DNA from: Propionibacteriales bacterium
GTDB taxonomy: Bacteria > Actinomycetota > Actinomycetes > Propionibacteriales > Nocardioidaceae
DNA length: 64,000 nucleotides
Reading direction: 5' to 3'
Assembly: GCA_026392465.1 (NCBI GenBank)
Contig: JAPLCA010000013.1
Span: forward strand, 62,001-126,000
In this document: piece by piece, positions 1-8,643 of the stretch
Position numbering within the stretch: position 1 is the stretch's first letter
Layout of the letters: the number at the start of each line of letters is the position of its first letter
The notes under the pieces: model-generated
The model's database searches: none
Told to the model about the DNA's origin: nothing
The model's input: the letters and a program-made list of their open reading frames with translations, nothing else
Made by a program: the position numbers and the translations under genes

Positions 1-1206
1 GCTGTCGCGGCCGACCCGACCAACGTCGCGCTGGTGGGGCTCCTCGCCGACCTGCTCGTCGACGCGGGACGCGTCGACGAGGCGGTCACGCTGCAGGCCG
101 GCCTCCTGTCGGCCGGCGACCTCGGACCCGAGGACGCCCTCGTGCTGACCCGGCGCGCCCTCGACGTCGACCGGCTCGACGTGGCGCGTGGCGCTCTCGA
201 GGTGGCCCGTGGTGGCGGTCTGGTCGAGGGCCTGGCCGAGCTGGAGGCGTCGCTGCAGCAGGCGATCGCGCGACGGGGAGTCGCGCTGGACGCCGGTGCC
301 GACGCGGCGCCGAGCCTGGCCGAGGAGGTCGGCCTGACCTTCGCCGAGGTCGGCGGCATGGACGACGTCAAGAAGCTGCTGCACCGCATGATCATCCTGC
401 CGTTCGTGCGACCCGAGCTGTACGCGAAGTACAACCGCAGCGCCGGCGGCGGTGTGCTCCTCTACGGGCCTCCCGGCTGCGGGAAGACGCTGCTCGCCCG
501 GGCCATCGCCGGGGAGTGCGGCCTCCCGTTCTTCTCGGTCGGCATCGACGACGTGGTCTCGCCGTTCCAGGGCCAGGCCGAGCTGAACGTGTCCGAGATC
601 TTCGCGCAGGCGCGCGACCTGCGGCCGGCTGTCGTGTTCATCGACGAGATCGACGCGATCGGGTACGCGCGTCAGCGGGCGCAGGGCGAGATGGGCCGTC
701 GGCTGACCAACGCCCTCCTGCAGGAGCTCGACGGCGTCGGCCGCTCGACCGAGGGCCTCCTGGTGCTGGCGGCGAGCAACGCCCCCTGGGACGTCGACAG
801 CGCGCTGCTGCGGCCCGGACGCTTCGACCGCCGCGTCTTCGTGCCTCCGCCCGACGAGGCGGCTCGCGAGGCGATCCTCGACGTCAGGCTGCGGGGCGTG
901 GAGACGTCCGGCGTGGACCTGCGCGCGCTCGCGCGGGCGACCGAGCTGTTCACCGGCGCCGACCTGCGCGCCACCGTCGAGCGTGCCCTCGACGAGGTGA
1001 TCGAGACGGTGCTCGACACCGGCGAGGAGATCCCCGTCGGTCAGCAGCACCTGACCGCCGCGCTCGCCCAGGTGACCCCGTCGGCGCTGGACTGGCTGGC
1101 CCGGGCCCGCGACTACGTCGAGTTCTCCAACGCGAGTGGTCAGTGGGCGGACGTCGAGTCCTACCTCGGTCAGCGTGCCGTGCGGCGGCGGCTCACGGGT
1201 CGCTGA
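1..1206 (+). CDS. AAA+ ATPase with N-terminal helical repeats (5' end outside window)
   Basis: The reading frame is open at base 1, so the true start lies upstream. The first ~100 codons look like helical TPR-type repeats. A single AAA domain follows: Walker A GPPGCGKT (bases 466-489), Walker B VVFIDEID (about 631-654), and an arginine-finger segment RPGRFDR (about 811-831). The domain is of the CDC48/FtsH type, known to remodel or unfold proteins with ATP. There is no protease or membrane segment in the visible part. It ends 1 nt before the GTG of a TPR membrane protein, so the two are probably co-transcribed and may act together. The substrate is unknown. Confidence 0.85.
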   Translation, partial: AVAADPTNVALVGLLADLLVDAGRVDEAVTLQAGLLSAGDLGPEDALVLTRRALDVDRLDVARGALEVARGGGLVEGLAELEASLQQAIARRGVALDAGADAAPSLAEEVGLTFAEVGGMDDVKKLLHRMIILPFVRPELYAKYNRSAGGGVLLYGPPGCGKTLLARAIAGECGLPFFSVGIDDVVSPFQGQAELNVSEIFAQARDLRPAVVFIDEIDAIGYARQRAQGEMGRRLTNALLQELDGVGRSTEGLLVLAASNAPWDVDSALLRPGRFDRRVFVPPPDEAAREAILDVRLRGVETSGVDLRALARATELFTGADLRATVERALDEVIETVLDTGEEIPVGQQHLTAALAQVTPSALDWLARARDYVEFSNASGQWADVESYLGQRAVRRRLTGR

Positions 1207-1207
1207 C

Positions 1208-2056
1208 GTGGACGAGCGCACCGTCAGCCTCGCCCGGCACTGGCTGCAGACCGACCGGCCCGACCGCTGCCTCGAGGTCCTCGACGGCGCGGACCCGACC
1301 GACCCGCAGGTGCTGCTGCTGCGGGCGTGGGCGCTCTCACGGCTCGAGCGCCGGGACGACGCGGAGTCCGTCGCCCGGTCCGGCCTCGCGGGCGACCCCG
1401 GGTCGGTCGAGCTGCGCCGCGTGCTCGCCCACGTCCTCACCGGTCGCGGTCGCCTGAGGGAGGCGGCCGAGGTGCTCGCGTCGGCCGCCGCCGACGCACC
1501 CGAGGACGTCGAGGTCCGGGCCCAGCTGGCGGCGAACCTCGTCGTCCGGCGGTTCGAGGACGAGTCGGCCCGGGCGATCGACGCCCTCGCCGCGCTCGCG
1601 CCGGGCTCGGGCCGGGTCGCCCTCCTCCGCGCCCACTGGCACCTGGAGTTCGGACGTCGCGAGGACGCCCGGCGACACGTCCTGGAGGCGCTGGAGGTCG
1701 ACCCTGCCGACCCGCAGGCCCGCGCGCTGCTCGGCGACCTGACGGCTCGGTCCGGTGACGCGCAAGGAGTCGACCACCTCCGACGCGCCGCGCTGGACGA
1801 CTTCGGTTCCCGAAGCACCGTCGCCCGTGCTCGACAGGCGGGCGTGCTGAGCCGCTACCCCGGACGCCTCCTGCTCCCGGCGCTGCGCGTGCACCCGGGG
1901 TGGGCCGCGGCCGGCTGCTTCGTCCTGCTGTGGGTGTCGGCGCGGGTCTTCGTCGTCGGCGACGCGGTGGTGGGCGGGCTGATGCTGGCGGTGTCGCTGG
2001 TGCTGGTCGTGTGGCTGGCCGTGGCCCACGCCGTCGCCGTCTGGGTCCTCGACTGA
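1208..2056 (+). CDS. TPR protein with C-terminal membrane anchor
   Basis: 282 codons, beginning with a GTG one base after the TGA of the AAA ATPase gene. Residues ~1-215 are alanine/leucine/arginine-rich helical repeats with TPR spacing (for example ALSRLERRDDAESVARSGL). The last ~50 residues form two hydrophobic segments (ending near VWLAVAHAVAVWVLD). It is therefore predicted to be a membrane-attached scaffold with the TPR part in the cytoplasm. The tight spacing suggests it recruits or regulates the upstream ATPase, which is inference. An in-frame start further upstream (near 1136) would overlap the ATPase gene by 70 nt and is less likely. Confidence 0.75.
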   Translation: MDERTVSLARHWLQTDRPDRCLEVLDGADPTDPQVLLLRAWALSRLERRDDAESVARSGLAGDPGSVELRRVLAHVLTGRGRLREAAEVLASAAADAPEDVEVRAQLAANLVVRRFEDESARAIDALAALAPGSGRVALLRAHWHLEFGRREDARRHVLEALEVDPADPQARALLGDLTARSGDAQGVDHLRRAALDDFGSRSTVARARQAGVLSRYPGRLLLPALRVHPGWAAAGCFVLLWVSARVFVVGDAVVGGLMLAVSLVLVVWLAVAHAVAVWVLD

Positions 2057-2078
2057 GGCCGAGGTCTAGGCTCGGCCC

Positions 2079-2507
2079 ATGAGCGACCTTCCCGGACTCG
2101 ACGGCGTGCTCGGCGTGGAGCACGTCGAGCTGACGGCAGACAAGGTGGTCGTGCGCTTCACGATCACCGAGCGGCACCTGCAGCCGTTCGGCATCCCGCA
2201 CGGCGGCATCTACTGCGCGGTCCACGAGTCGACGGCCAGCGTCGCCGCGCAGATCTGGCTCGGGGAGAAGGGCGTCGTGGTCGGGACCAACAACTCGACC
2301 GACTTCATCCGTCAGGCGAAGGTCGGCGACACGATCACGGTCACCGCCACCCCGATCCACCGCGGTCGCACCCAGCAGCTGTGGCACCTCGACTCCGTCG
2401 GCGAGGACGGCAGGCTCGTCGCCCAGGGCCAGGTGCGCCTGGCGAACCTCGACCAGCCCGTCCCGCCGGAGGCGCTCGCCGCCTTCACGGGGACGACGAG
2501 CCGGTAG
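2079..2507 (+). CDS. PaaI-family hotdog thioesterase
   Basis: 142 aa, the usual length for a single hotdog-fold acyl-CoA thioesterase. The motif HGGIYCAVHESTAS (residues ~46-59) matches the PaaI/YbgC helix, where the HGG turn and acidic residue bind and hydrolyse the thioester. The C-terminal strands (TVTATPIHRGRTQQLW) match the family core. Family members release CoA from aryl- or acyl-CoA; the exact substrate cannot be read from sequence. TAGGCT lies 6 nt before the ATG, so the mRNA is probably leaderless. Confidence 0.85.
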   Translation: MSDLPGLDGVLGVEHVELTADKVVVRFTITERHLQPFGIPHGGIYCAVHESTASVAAQIWLGEKGVVVGTNNSTDFIRQAKVGDTITVTATPIHRGRTQQLWHLDSVGEDGRLVAQGQVRLANLDQPVPPEALAAFTGTTSR

Positions 2508-2518
2508 ACTGGCCCACG

Positions 2519-2612
2519 TCGGCGCGACTGGCGTTGAGGTGGACATCCACCAGGGAGCCCGGCACCGCATCGACTGCACCACCCGACAAGGGACCGTTCG
2601 CCTGGGCCCCGC
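2519..2612 (+). promoter_or_regulatory. Probable ZTP/ZMP (pfl) riboswitch in the serA leader
   Basis: The leader holds GACTGGCG (from 2526), then a GGTGG/CCACC hairpin, then CAGGGAGC (about 2550-2557). After a variable linker comes CGCCTGGGC (2599-2607). These are the conserved blocks and order of the pfl/ZTP aptamer, which senses the purine and folate-stress intermediate ZMP/ZTP. Immediately downstream, GTCAGC (2613-2618) can pair with GCTGAC (2629-2634), which directly abuts the GGAGGA ribosome site (2635-2640), so translation control is plausible. Serine from SerA feeds one-carbon folate metabolism, which fits the ligand. Call made by motif recall, not by a covariance search. Confidence 0.8.
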
Positions 2613-2647
2613 GTCAGCCCCCACCACGCTGACCGGAGGAATCCCCC

Positions 2648-3904
2648 ATGATGATGACCGTGAACGCACTCGCTCCCCAGACGCCCACGACGCTCGACGA
2701 CGCCGACGTGAAGGTGCTGCTGCTCGAGAACATCCACGCCGACGGCCGTGATTTCCTGCGCGGCAAGGGCTACGACGTGCAGACCAACGCCGGCGCGCTC
2801 GGCGAGGACGAGCTGATCGAGGCCATCCAGGGCGTGCACCTGCTGGGCATCCGCTCCACGACCTACATCACGCCGCGCGTGCTGGACGCCGCCCCCGACC
2901 TGATCGCCATCGGCGCGTTCTGCATCGGCACGAACCAGATCGACCTCGAGGCCACGACGCAGCGGGGCATCGCCGTCTTCAACGCCCCCTACTCCAACAC
3001 CCGCTCGGTGGTGGAGCTCGCGATCGCCGAGATCATCTCCCTCGCGCGTCGTCTGCACGAGAAGTCCACCGACATGCACCGCGGCGTCTGGAACAAGTCC
3101 GCCGCGGGCAGCCACGAGGTGCGTGGCCGCACGCTCGGCATCGTCGGCTACGGCAACATCGGCAGCCAGCTGTCGGTCGTCGCCGAGGCGCTCGGCTTCA
3201 AGGTGATCTTCTTCGACATCGACGACAAGCTCGCCCTCGGCAACGCGAAGCGCTGCTCGACGCTGGAGGAGCTGCTGGCCGAGGCCGACGTCGTCACCCT
3301 GCACGTCGACGGCCGTCCCGGCAACGCCGGACTCTTCGGCGACGAGCAGATGCGCCTCATGAAGCCGCGCGCCCTGTTCCTCAACCTCAGCCGCGGGATC
3401 GCGGTCGACACGAGCGCCCTGCGCGCGCACCTGGAGTCGGGCCACATCGCCGGTGCCGCCCTCGACGTGTTCCCCGTGGAGCCGAAGCGTCAGGGCGACC
3501 CGTTCGAGTCCGAGCTGCGCGGCATCCCCAACGTCATCCTCACCCCGCACGTGGGCGGCTCGACCGAGGAGGCGCAGCAGGACATCGGTCGGTTCGTCGC
3601 CTCCAAGCTGCGCTCCTACGCGGCGTTCGGCAGCACGTCGCTGAGCGTCAACTTCCCGGAGATGAACCTCCCGGCCGACGACACCCGCTGCCGCCTGGCG
3701 CTCGTGCACGAGAACGCCCCGGGCGTCCTCGCGCGGATCAACGGGCTCCTGGGCGAGCACGACGTGAACATCGAGGCGCAGTCGCTCGCGACGCGCGGCC
3801 CGCTGGGCTACGTCGTCACCGACGTCGCCGACGCCGTCCCGTCCGCGGTGCTCACGGAGCTGGCCGGCCTGCCCGAGACGGTCAGGCTGAGGCAGCTGAG
3901 CTGA
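2648..3904 (+). CDS. serA: D-3-phosphoglycerate dehydrogenase
   Basis: 418 aa, oxidising 3-phosphoglycerate to 3-phosphohydroxypyruvate with NAD, the first step of serine synthesis. It is the short E. coli-like form: substrate domain, NAD-binding Rossmann segment GIVGYGNIGSQ (residues ~163-173), catalytic Arg in LSRGIAVD, catalytic His in HVGGSTEEAQ, and a C-terminal ACT domain (~340-418) that usually gives serine feedback inhibition. GGAGGA at 2635-2640 precedes the ATG by 7 nt. A ZTP-type riboswitch occupies the leader. The manA-like gene starts 4 nt after the stop. Confidence 0.95.
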   Translation: MMMTVNALAPQTPTTLDDADVKVLLLENIHADGRDFLRGKGYDVQTNAGALGEDELIEAIQGVHLLGIRSTTYITPRVLDAAPDLIAIGAFCIGTNQIDLEATTQRGIAVFNAPYSNTRSVVELAIAEIISLARRLHEKSTDMHRGVWNKSAAGSHEVRGRTLGIVGYGNIGSQLSVVAEALGFKVIFFDIDDKLALGNAKRCSTLEELLAEADVVTLHVDGRPGNAGLFGDEQMRLMKPRALFLNLSRGIAVDTSALRAHLESGHIAGAALDVFPVEPKRQGDPFESELRGIPNVILTPHVGGSTEEAQQDIGRFVASKLRSYAAFGSTSLSVNFPEMNLPADDTRCRLALVHENAPGVLARINGLLGEHDVNIEAQSLATRGPLGYVVTDVADAVPSAVLTELAGLPETVRLRQLS

Positions 3905-3908
3905 TCCC

Positions 3909-4919
3909 GTGCCCGCCGCGCCGGTCCGCCTGCGACCCAACCTGATCGACCACTTCTACCGAGGCGGTCAGCGGATCGCGGACCTGCGCGGCGTCGCGAC
4001 GACGTCGCCGCGTCAGCCCGAGGAGTGGGTCGCGGCGACGGTCTCGCGCGACGGCCACCCCACGCTCGGGCTGTCCTCGACCGAGGACGGGTCCGTGCTG
4101 CGTGACCTCGTGGCGGCCGACCCGGCGTACTGGACCGGGGGCTCCGGAGCCTGGCCGGGCGACACCGGAATGCTGCTGAAGCTGCTCGACGCGGGCCAGC
4201 GGCTGCCGGTCCACGTGCACCCCGACCGCGCGTTCGCCGCGACCCACCTCGACTGCCCGTACGGCAAGACCGAGGCCTGGCTCGTGCTCGACGCCGCGCC
4301 CGGCGCGGCCGTGCACCTGGGCTGGCGCGACCCCGTCGACCCCGCCGACGTCGTCCGCGCGCGGGACGAGCAGGACGGTGCCTGGATGCTCGACCGCATG
4401 CACCGGCTGCCGGTCCGTCGGGGCGACGCGTTCCTGGTGCCCGCCGGCACGCCGCACGCGATCGGGGAGGGCGTGTTCGTGGCCGAGGCGCAGGAACCGA
4501 CCGACTTCTCGATCCTCCTGGAGTGGTCGGTCACGACCTCGACGCGCGACGAGTCGCACCTCGGACTCGGGTTCGACCTCGCGATGCGGGCGCTGGGGCA
4601 CGACGCGACGACCCCCGAGCGGCTCGCGGCGCTCTCCACCTGGACCGATCTCGACGCGTCGGCGAGCGGGCTCACCTCGCTGCTTCCGGCCGAGGCGGAC
4701 CCGTTCTTCCGGCTCGACCTCGCCGCGAGCGGTGCGACGGTCGATGCGGGGTTCGCCGCCGTCGTGGTGCTCGACGGGTCGGGCTCGCTCGTCGGCGGCG
4801 CCTCCTCGACCCACGTGCGGCGGGGTGCGGTGTGCGCGGTGCCCGCCGCACTCGGTGACTGGCGCGTGGCGGGCGACGTGCGCGTGCTCGTCGCCCGCCC
4901 GGGCGTCAGTCGAGGCTGA
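3909..4919 (+). CDS. manA: Mannose-6-phosphate isomerase, class I
   Basis: 336 aa. Interconverts mannose 6-phosphate and fructose 6-phosphate, feeding GDP-mannose and glycan synthesis. Zinc-site motifs of the cupin are present: LPVHVHPD (~98-105), GKTEAW (~119-124) and PAGTPHAIGEG (~179-189). It is shorter than the ~400 aa enterobacterial enzyme but usual for the actinobacterial type. The GTG start is 4 nt after the serA stop, so the two are likely one transcript. The 3' end overlaps the convergent DUF4389 gene by 14 bp. Confidence 0.9.
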   Translation: MPAAPVRLRPNLIDHFYRGGQRIADLRGVATTSPRQPEEWVAATVSRDGHPTLGLSSTEDGSVLRDLVAADPAYWTGGSGAWPGDTGMLLKLLDAGQRLPVHVHPDRAFAATHLDCPYGKTEAWLVLDAAPGAAVHLGWRDPVDPADVVRARDEQDGAWMLDRMHRLPVRRGDAFLVPAGTPHAIGEGVFVAEAQEPTDFSILLEWSVTTSTRDESHLGLGFDLAMRALGHDATTPERLAALSTWTDLDASASGLTSLLPAEADPFFRLDLAASGATVDAGFAAVVVLDGSGSLVGGASSTHVRRGAVCAVPAALGDWRVAGDVRVLVARPGVSRG

Positions 4920-5538
4920 ACGGCGGGTACTCGTCGGTGAGCAGCAGGTAGTACGCGCCCACGCGCTGGTTCCACCGCAGAAAGCCGACGACGAACTCGC
5001 GTAGTCCACGCGGCCAGTGGGCGGTGAAGAGGACGGCGAAGAAGCCGATGAAGGTCACCACCGCCGCTGCGATGCCGAGGAAGTACAGCACGAAGAAGTG
5101 CGGGATCACCATGATCGCGCGGAAGAAGATCGTCAGCCGGCTCCGGCCCTCGACCTGCGGCTCGACGTCGAAGCGCACCCGCGGGTCGCGGCCCGGGTCC
5201 GTCGTGTCCGCGGCGAACGCGAACGGCGGGTAGCTGCCGTGCAGGAAGTAGTGGAAGGCGTTGAGGCTCGCGTCGTAGCGCAGGTACATGGCCGAGTAGT
5301 TGAGCAGCGGCCGCGGGACCTTGCCCAGGACCACGCCGCAGAACCACGAGGCGATGAGCACGAAGACCAGGGGCACGGTGAGAACGGCGAGCACGACGAG
5401 GTGCGGGATGAGCAGCAGCCAGTGCAGGAGCGGACGCCAGCGCGCCACGCGGTCGGGCAGGTCGTAGGTGAGGGTGGCCGGGTACGTGGGGGCGGGAGGC
5501 CCGGCCGCAGCGGCGGGCTGAGGGGGCAGGGTGGTCAT
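4906..5538 (-). CDS. DUF4389 membrane protein
   Basis: 210 aa. Three to four hydrophobic segments (around residues 40-65, 135-170) and the repeated-looking phrases YFLHGSYPPFAF and YYLLLTDEYPPFSLD are hallmarks of DUF4389, an actinobacterial integral membrane family of unknown function. The N-terminus is proline/alanine-rich and cytoplasmic. GGAAAGG stands ~9 nt before the ATG. The gene is monocistronic and overlaps manA tail to tail. Confidence 0.85.
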   Translation of the reverse strand: MTTLPPQPAAAAGPPAPTYPATLTYDLPDRVARWRPLLHWLLLIPHLVVLAVLTVPLVFVLIASWFCGVVLGKVPRPLLNYSAMYLRYDASLNAFHYFLHGSYPPFAFAADTTDPGRDPRVRFDVEPQVEGRSRLTIFFRAIMVIPHFFVLYFLGIAAAVVTFIGFFAVLFTAHWPRGLREFVVGFLRWNQRVGAYYLLLTDEYPPFSLD

Positions 5539-5558
5539 GGGTGTGGCCTTTCCTGAGG

Positions 5559-6392
5559 TCAGGCGAACGGTACCGCGAGAGCGCCGAGCGTCTCAGCACA
5601 TCCGGCATCGATCCTCAGGTCGGCCAGGTGATCGCCCCGGGTCGGGCCGCGGTTGACGATCACGACCGGTGTGCCGAGGGAGGCGGCTCGGCGGACGAAC
5701 CTCAGGCCGCTCATGACCTGCAGGCTCGAACCCAGCACCAGCAGGGCGTCGGCGCGGGCCACCAGCGTGAAGCAGTGCTCCACGAGCGGCTTCGGCACGG
5801 AGTCGCCGAAGAAGACGACGTCGGGACGCAGGCGGCCGCCGCAGACCAGGCAGGGTGCCACGACGAACGCGGTGGTGTCCTCGAGCTGCACGTCGCCGTC
5901 GGGTCCGTGCACGACCGTCTGGGCGCTCCAGCCCGGGTTCAGCCGCTCGTGCCGCTCCTGCACCGCCGCACGCGGGGTGCGGTCGCCGCAGTCCATGCAC
6001 ACCACCCGGTCGACCCGTCCGTGCAGGTCGACGACGTCGCGGTGGCCGGCGCGCTCGTGCAGCCCGTCGACGTTCTGGGTGATGAGTCCGACGAGCCGGT
6101 CGTCCCGCTCCCACCGCACGAGCGCACGGTGTGTCGCGTTGGGCTCGGCGTGGCCCATGCGCGACCAGCCGAGGTGGGCCCGCGCCCAGTAGCGCTGCAC
6201 CGCCTCCGGGCCGGAGCGCAGCTGCTGGATGGTCATGGGCGTCGGCACGACGAGCCGGTCGGGCCCCCGGTAGTCGGGGATGCCGGAGTCGGTGGAGACC
6301 TCGGCGCCCGTGAGCACCAGCGTCCGTCGGCCGTCGAGGAGCTCGGCGAGCCCGTGCACGTCGGCGGTGCTGGGTGCCCTCGAGCTGTTCAC
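5559..6392 (-). CDS. Sir2-family NAD-dependent protein deacylase
   Basis: 277 aa. Removes acyl groups from lysine with NAD. Visible motifs: SGIPDYRGP (~37-45), the NAD/catalytic pair TQNVDGLH and DLHGRV (~105-129), and a zinc ribbon CMDC...CLVC (~133-186). The start is a GTG; TACCCT lies 6 nt upstream, suggesting a leaderless message. Odd: the first NAD loop reads LTGAEVSTDSG, with Glu where nearly all sirtuins have Gly (GAG). Whether activity survives cannot be said from sequence. Confidence 0.9.
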   Translation of the reverse strand: MNSSRAPSTADVHGLAELLDGRRTLVLTGAEVSTDSGIPDYRGPDRLVVPTPMTIQQLRSGPEAVQRYWARAHLGWSRMGHAEPNATHRALVRWERDDRLVGLITQNVDGLHERAGHRDVVDLHGRVDRVVCMDCGDRTPRAAVQERHERLNPGWSAQTVVHGPDGDVQLEDTTAFVVAPCLVCGGRLRPDVVFFGDSVPKPLVEHCFTLVARADALLVLGSSLQVMSGLRFVRRAASLGTPVVIVNRGPTRGDHLADLRIDAGCAETLGALAVPFA

Positions 6393-6499
6393 CCGTCCAG
6401 GGTAGGTCGCGGTGGCGCACCCTTCCGGTCGTGCGGACGTACGGACGCCATGCTCAAGTCCCCCTGCCGTGTCCTCCCATCGCGGGTAGGGTCGCCGCC

Positions 6500-7096
6500 A
6501 TGTCGACCGCTCGCAGACCCCAGCAGCAGCGGTCCGTGGCCACGCGCGAGCGACTGCTCGAGGCGGCCTACGAGAGCCTGCTCGAGGGCGGCTACGGGTC
6601 GGCGACCGTGGGCGACGTCCAGCAGCGCGCGGGCGTCGCCCGAGGGACGCTGCTGCACCACTTCCCGACCCGTGACCTGCTGATGGCGGGCGTGGTCGAG
6701 GACGTCGTGGACCGACGGTTCAAGCTGTCGGCCGCGGCCGACGACGCGTCGGCGCCGGCCGGGTGGAACGACGTCGTCGACCTGGTGTGGTCGGAGCTCC
6801 GCTCGCCCGCCTTCGCGGTGCTGCTGGAGCTGTGGGTGGCCGCGCGCACCGACGACGACCTGAGGGAGTCGCTCCTGCCGATGCAGGAGCGCATCCATGA
6901 CACTGTGCACCGCAGCGTCGTGCGCCTGGTGGGACCGTCCCACCCGCGCGCGCCGATCCTGGTGCAGTTCACGATCAACCTCCTGACCGGTGCCCACCTC
7001 GCCGGCATCCTGCGGTCGCGCGCCGGCACCTCGACGGTGGTGGAGGCGTGGAAGCACGCGTTGCGCGAGCTCGCCGCGCCGCCGCGCCGGCCCTGA
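6500..7096 (+). CDS. TetR-family transcriptional regulator
   Basis: 198 aa. Residues ~10-60 are a TetR helix-turn-helix (TVGDVQQRAGVARGTLLHHF), followed by an all-helical ligand domain with no recognisable ligand signature. The ATG at 6500 was chosen because TAGGGT lies 7 nt upstream (leaderless type); an earlier in-frame start would run through this promoter. It diverges from the sirtuin gene, which is a candidate target, and runs tail to tail into the Pr6Pr gene. Confidence 0.9.
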   Translation: MSTARRPQQQRSVATRERLLEAAYESLLEGGYGSATVGDVQQRAGVARGTLLHHFPTRDLLMAGVVEDVVDRRFKLSAAADDASAPAGWNDVVDLVWSELRSPAFAVLLELWVAARTDDDLRESLLPMQERIHDTVHRSVVRLVGPSHPRAPILVQFTINLLTGAHLAGILRSRAGTSTVVEAWKHALRELAAPPRRP

Positions 7097-7099
7097 GCC

Positions 7100-7711
7100 T
7101 CAGCCGCGACGGCTCCACCCGATGGCGAGCGACCCGAGGGCGACGAACACGAGCGTGAGCACGACGCACGTGACGGCGACGGTGCCGGCACCGAGCTCGC
7201 CGGCGTCGAGGAACCCGTAGGGCACGGGTCCGGTGGTCGTCGGGGTGAGCGTGAAGGTCGGGCGCACCACCTCGGCCCGGGTGAGCGTGTACGCGAGCCA
7301 CAGGACCGGGAACGCGAGACCGCCGAGCGCCGACCACCCGAGGTGCGTGCGGGGGCGCAGGAGGACGAAGCCGACCACGGTCAGCAGCGGGACGACGTAG
7401 TGGAACGCCTTGTCGAACCACCACTCGGCGCCGGAGAGGTCGACGTCGCCCGCCAGCACGGTGGCGTAGACGAGGCCGGTCACGGCGATGCCGGTCAGGC
7501 TGGCGAGTCGCAGCATCCCGAAGGTCCGCCCACCCCGGTCCGGACGCAGCGCGAGCGCGGTGCACGTGACGACGACGAGGATGTTCGACTCGATCGTGAA
7601 GTAGCTGAAGAGGTTGACCAGGTCGTCGCCGCGTCGGGCCGACACGACGGTCTGCCCGACGAGAGCGACGAGCGCGACGGCGGCGGTCAGGGCGTGCCAG
7701 GTGCGAGTCAC
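7100..7711 (-). CDS. Pr6Pr-family membrane protein
   Basis: 203 aa with about six hydrophobic helices. The phrases YFTIESNILVVVTC, WWFDKAFHYVVPLL and YGFLD are typical of the Pr6Pr (FAR-17a/AIG1-like) family of unknown function. Start is GTG, with TAGCGT 6 nt upstream, giving a probable leaderless mRNA. Only 3 bp separate its stop from that of the TetR gene. Confidence 0.85.
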   Translation of the reverse strand: MTRTWHALTAAVALVALVGQTVVSARRGDDLVNLFSYFTIESNILVVVTCTALALRPDRGGRTFGMLRLASLTGIAVTGLVYATVLAGDVDLSGAEWWFDKAFHYVVPLLTVVGFVLLRPRTHLGWSALGGLAFPVLWLAYTLTRAEVVRPTFTLTPTTTGPVPYGFLDAGELGAGTVAVTCVVLTLVFVALGSLAIGWSRRG

Positions 7712-7735
7712 GGGGTCACGCTAGTCCCGCGAGGG

Positions 7736-8596
7736 TCAGCGCGGTCGCCGTCGCCGACGCCGTCTGGGTACCAACGCCGAGACGATCGCCAGAGCCAGAA
7801 GCAGGTAGACGACGAACAGGAGCTCGGGTGCGTCGGCCTCTCGAGCGAAGGGGCTCAGGGTCTGGAACGCGACGGAGCAGAGGACGAGCCAGGCCAGGAG
7901 GCCCACCACGGCCCGTGCCACCCAGGCGCGTCGCCGCCGCCGCTGCGGCTGGGTCCGGGAGGGGGGCAGGGGCTCGCGCTGGCGCTGCGGAGCCTGGGTG
8001 GCTGCGGCGGCTCGTCGTCGCCGCGAGTCCTTGACGGGGACCTCCGTCTCGACGATCTCCAACGAACGGACCCGGTCGACGACCTGGCGCACGTCGTGGG
8101 CGTCCCAGACCGTCGGTCGCGAGGTGAGCAGCTCGATCAGCGTCGCCGTCGAGCAGAGCAGCACGCCGCGACTGCGTTCGTGCATCGGGTCGTCGCGCGT
8201 GAAGCACAGGACGGGCTCGACCTGCGCGGTCAGGTCGGGAAGCCGCAGCGCGACGGCCGATGCGGCGTCGGCGCACCCGTCGACCGCCCACTGACGGCGC
8301 CGTCCGTTCTGCAGAAGTACCCCGTCGGCGAGCGCGATGCGACCGGACCAGTTCTTGGAGTCGATGACGAAGATGCCCGTCGGCCCGACGGCGACGTGGT
8401 CGACGTTCGCGCGCTGGCGACCGGGCCAGCGGACGTCGTGCAGCACCGTCCAGCCTGGGCCGAGCCCCGCCGCCAGGACCTCTGCGGTCCGGGCCTCCCC
8501 CTCGGCGCCCTTCTCCCACTTCTCGGCAGACCGTTGCAGCCGCTCGGCCTTCTCCCGCGTCCTGCGCGCTCGCTCCCGCGCCGAGTCTCCCGCCAT
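7736..8596 (-). CDS. NERD-domain membrane protein
   Basis: 286 aa. A nuclease-related domain spans residues ~35-150 and contains RANVDHVAVGPTGIFVIDSK, with the Asp and Asp-x-Lys pattern of the PD-(D/E)xK-like fold. The N-terminus is a charged helix (about residues 1-30, Arg/Glu-rich, perhaps coiled coil). The C-terminal third is basic and then carries two membrane segments (~225-275). Role unknown; family members are thought to act on DNA or RNA, but this is not proven here. Confidence 0.85.
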   Translation of the reverse strand: MAGDSARERARRTREKAERLQRSAEKWEKGAEGEARTAEVLAAGLGPGWTVLHDVRWPGRQRANVDHVAVGPTGIFVIDSKNWSGRIALADGVLLQNGRRRQWAVDGCADAASAVALRLPDLTAQVEPVLCFTRDDPMHERSRGVLLCSTATLIELLTSRPTVWDAHDVRQVVDRVRSLEIVETEVPVKDSRRRRAAAATQAPQRQREPLPPSRTQPQRRRRRAWVARAVVGLLAWLVLCSVAFQTLSPFAREADAPELLFVVYLLLALAIVSALVPRRRRRRRPR

Positions 8597-8643
8597 CCTT
8601 CATCGGTACCAGGCACAGGGCCGTCGCGTCGAGGAGCTCGTGC

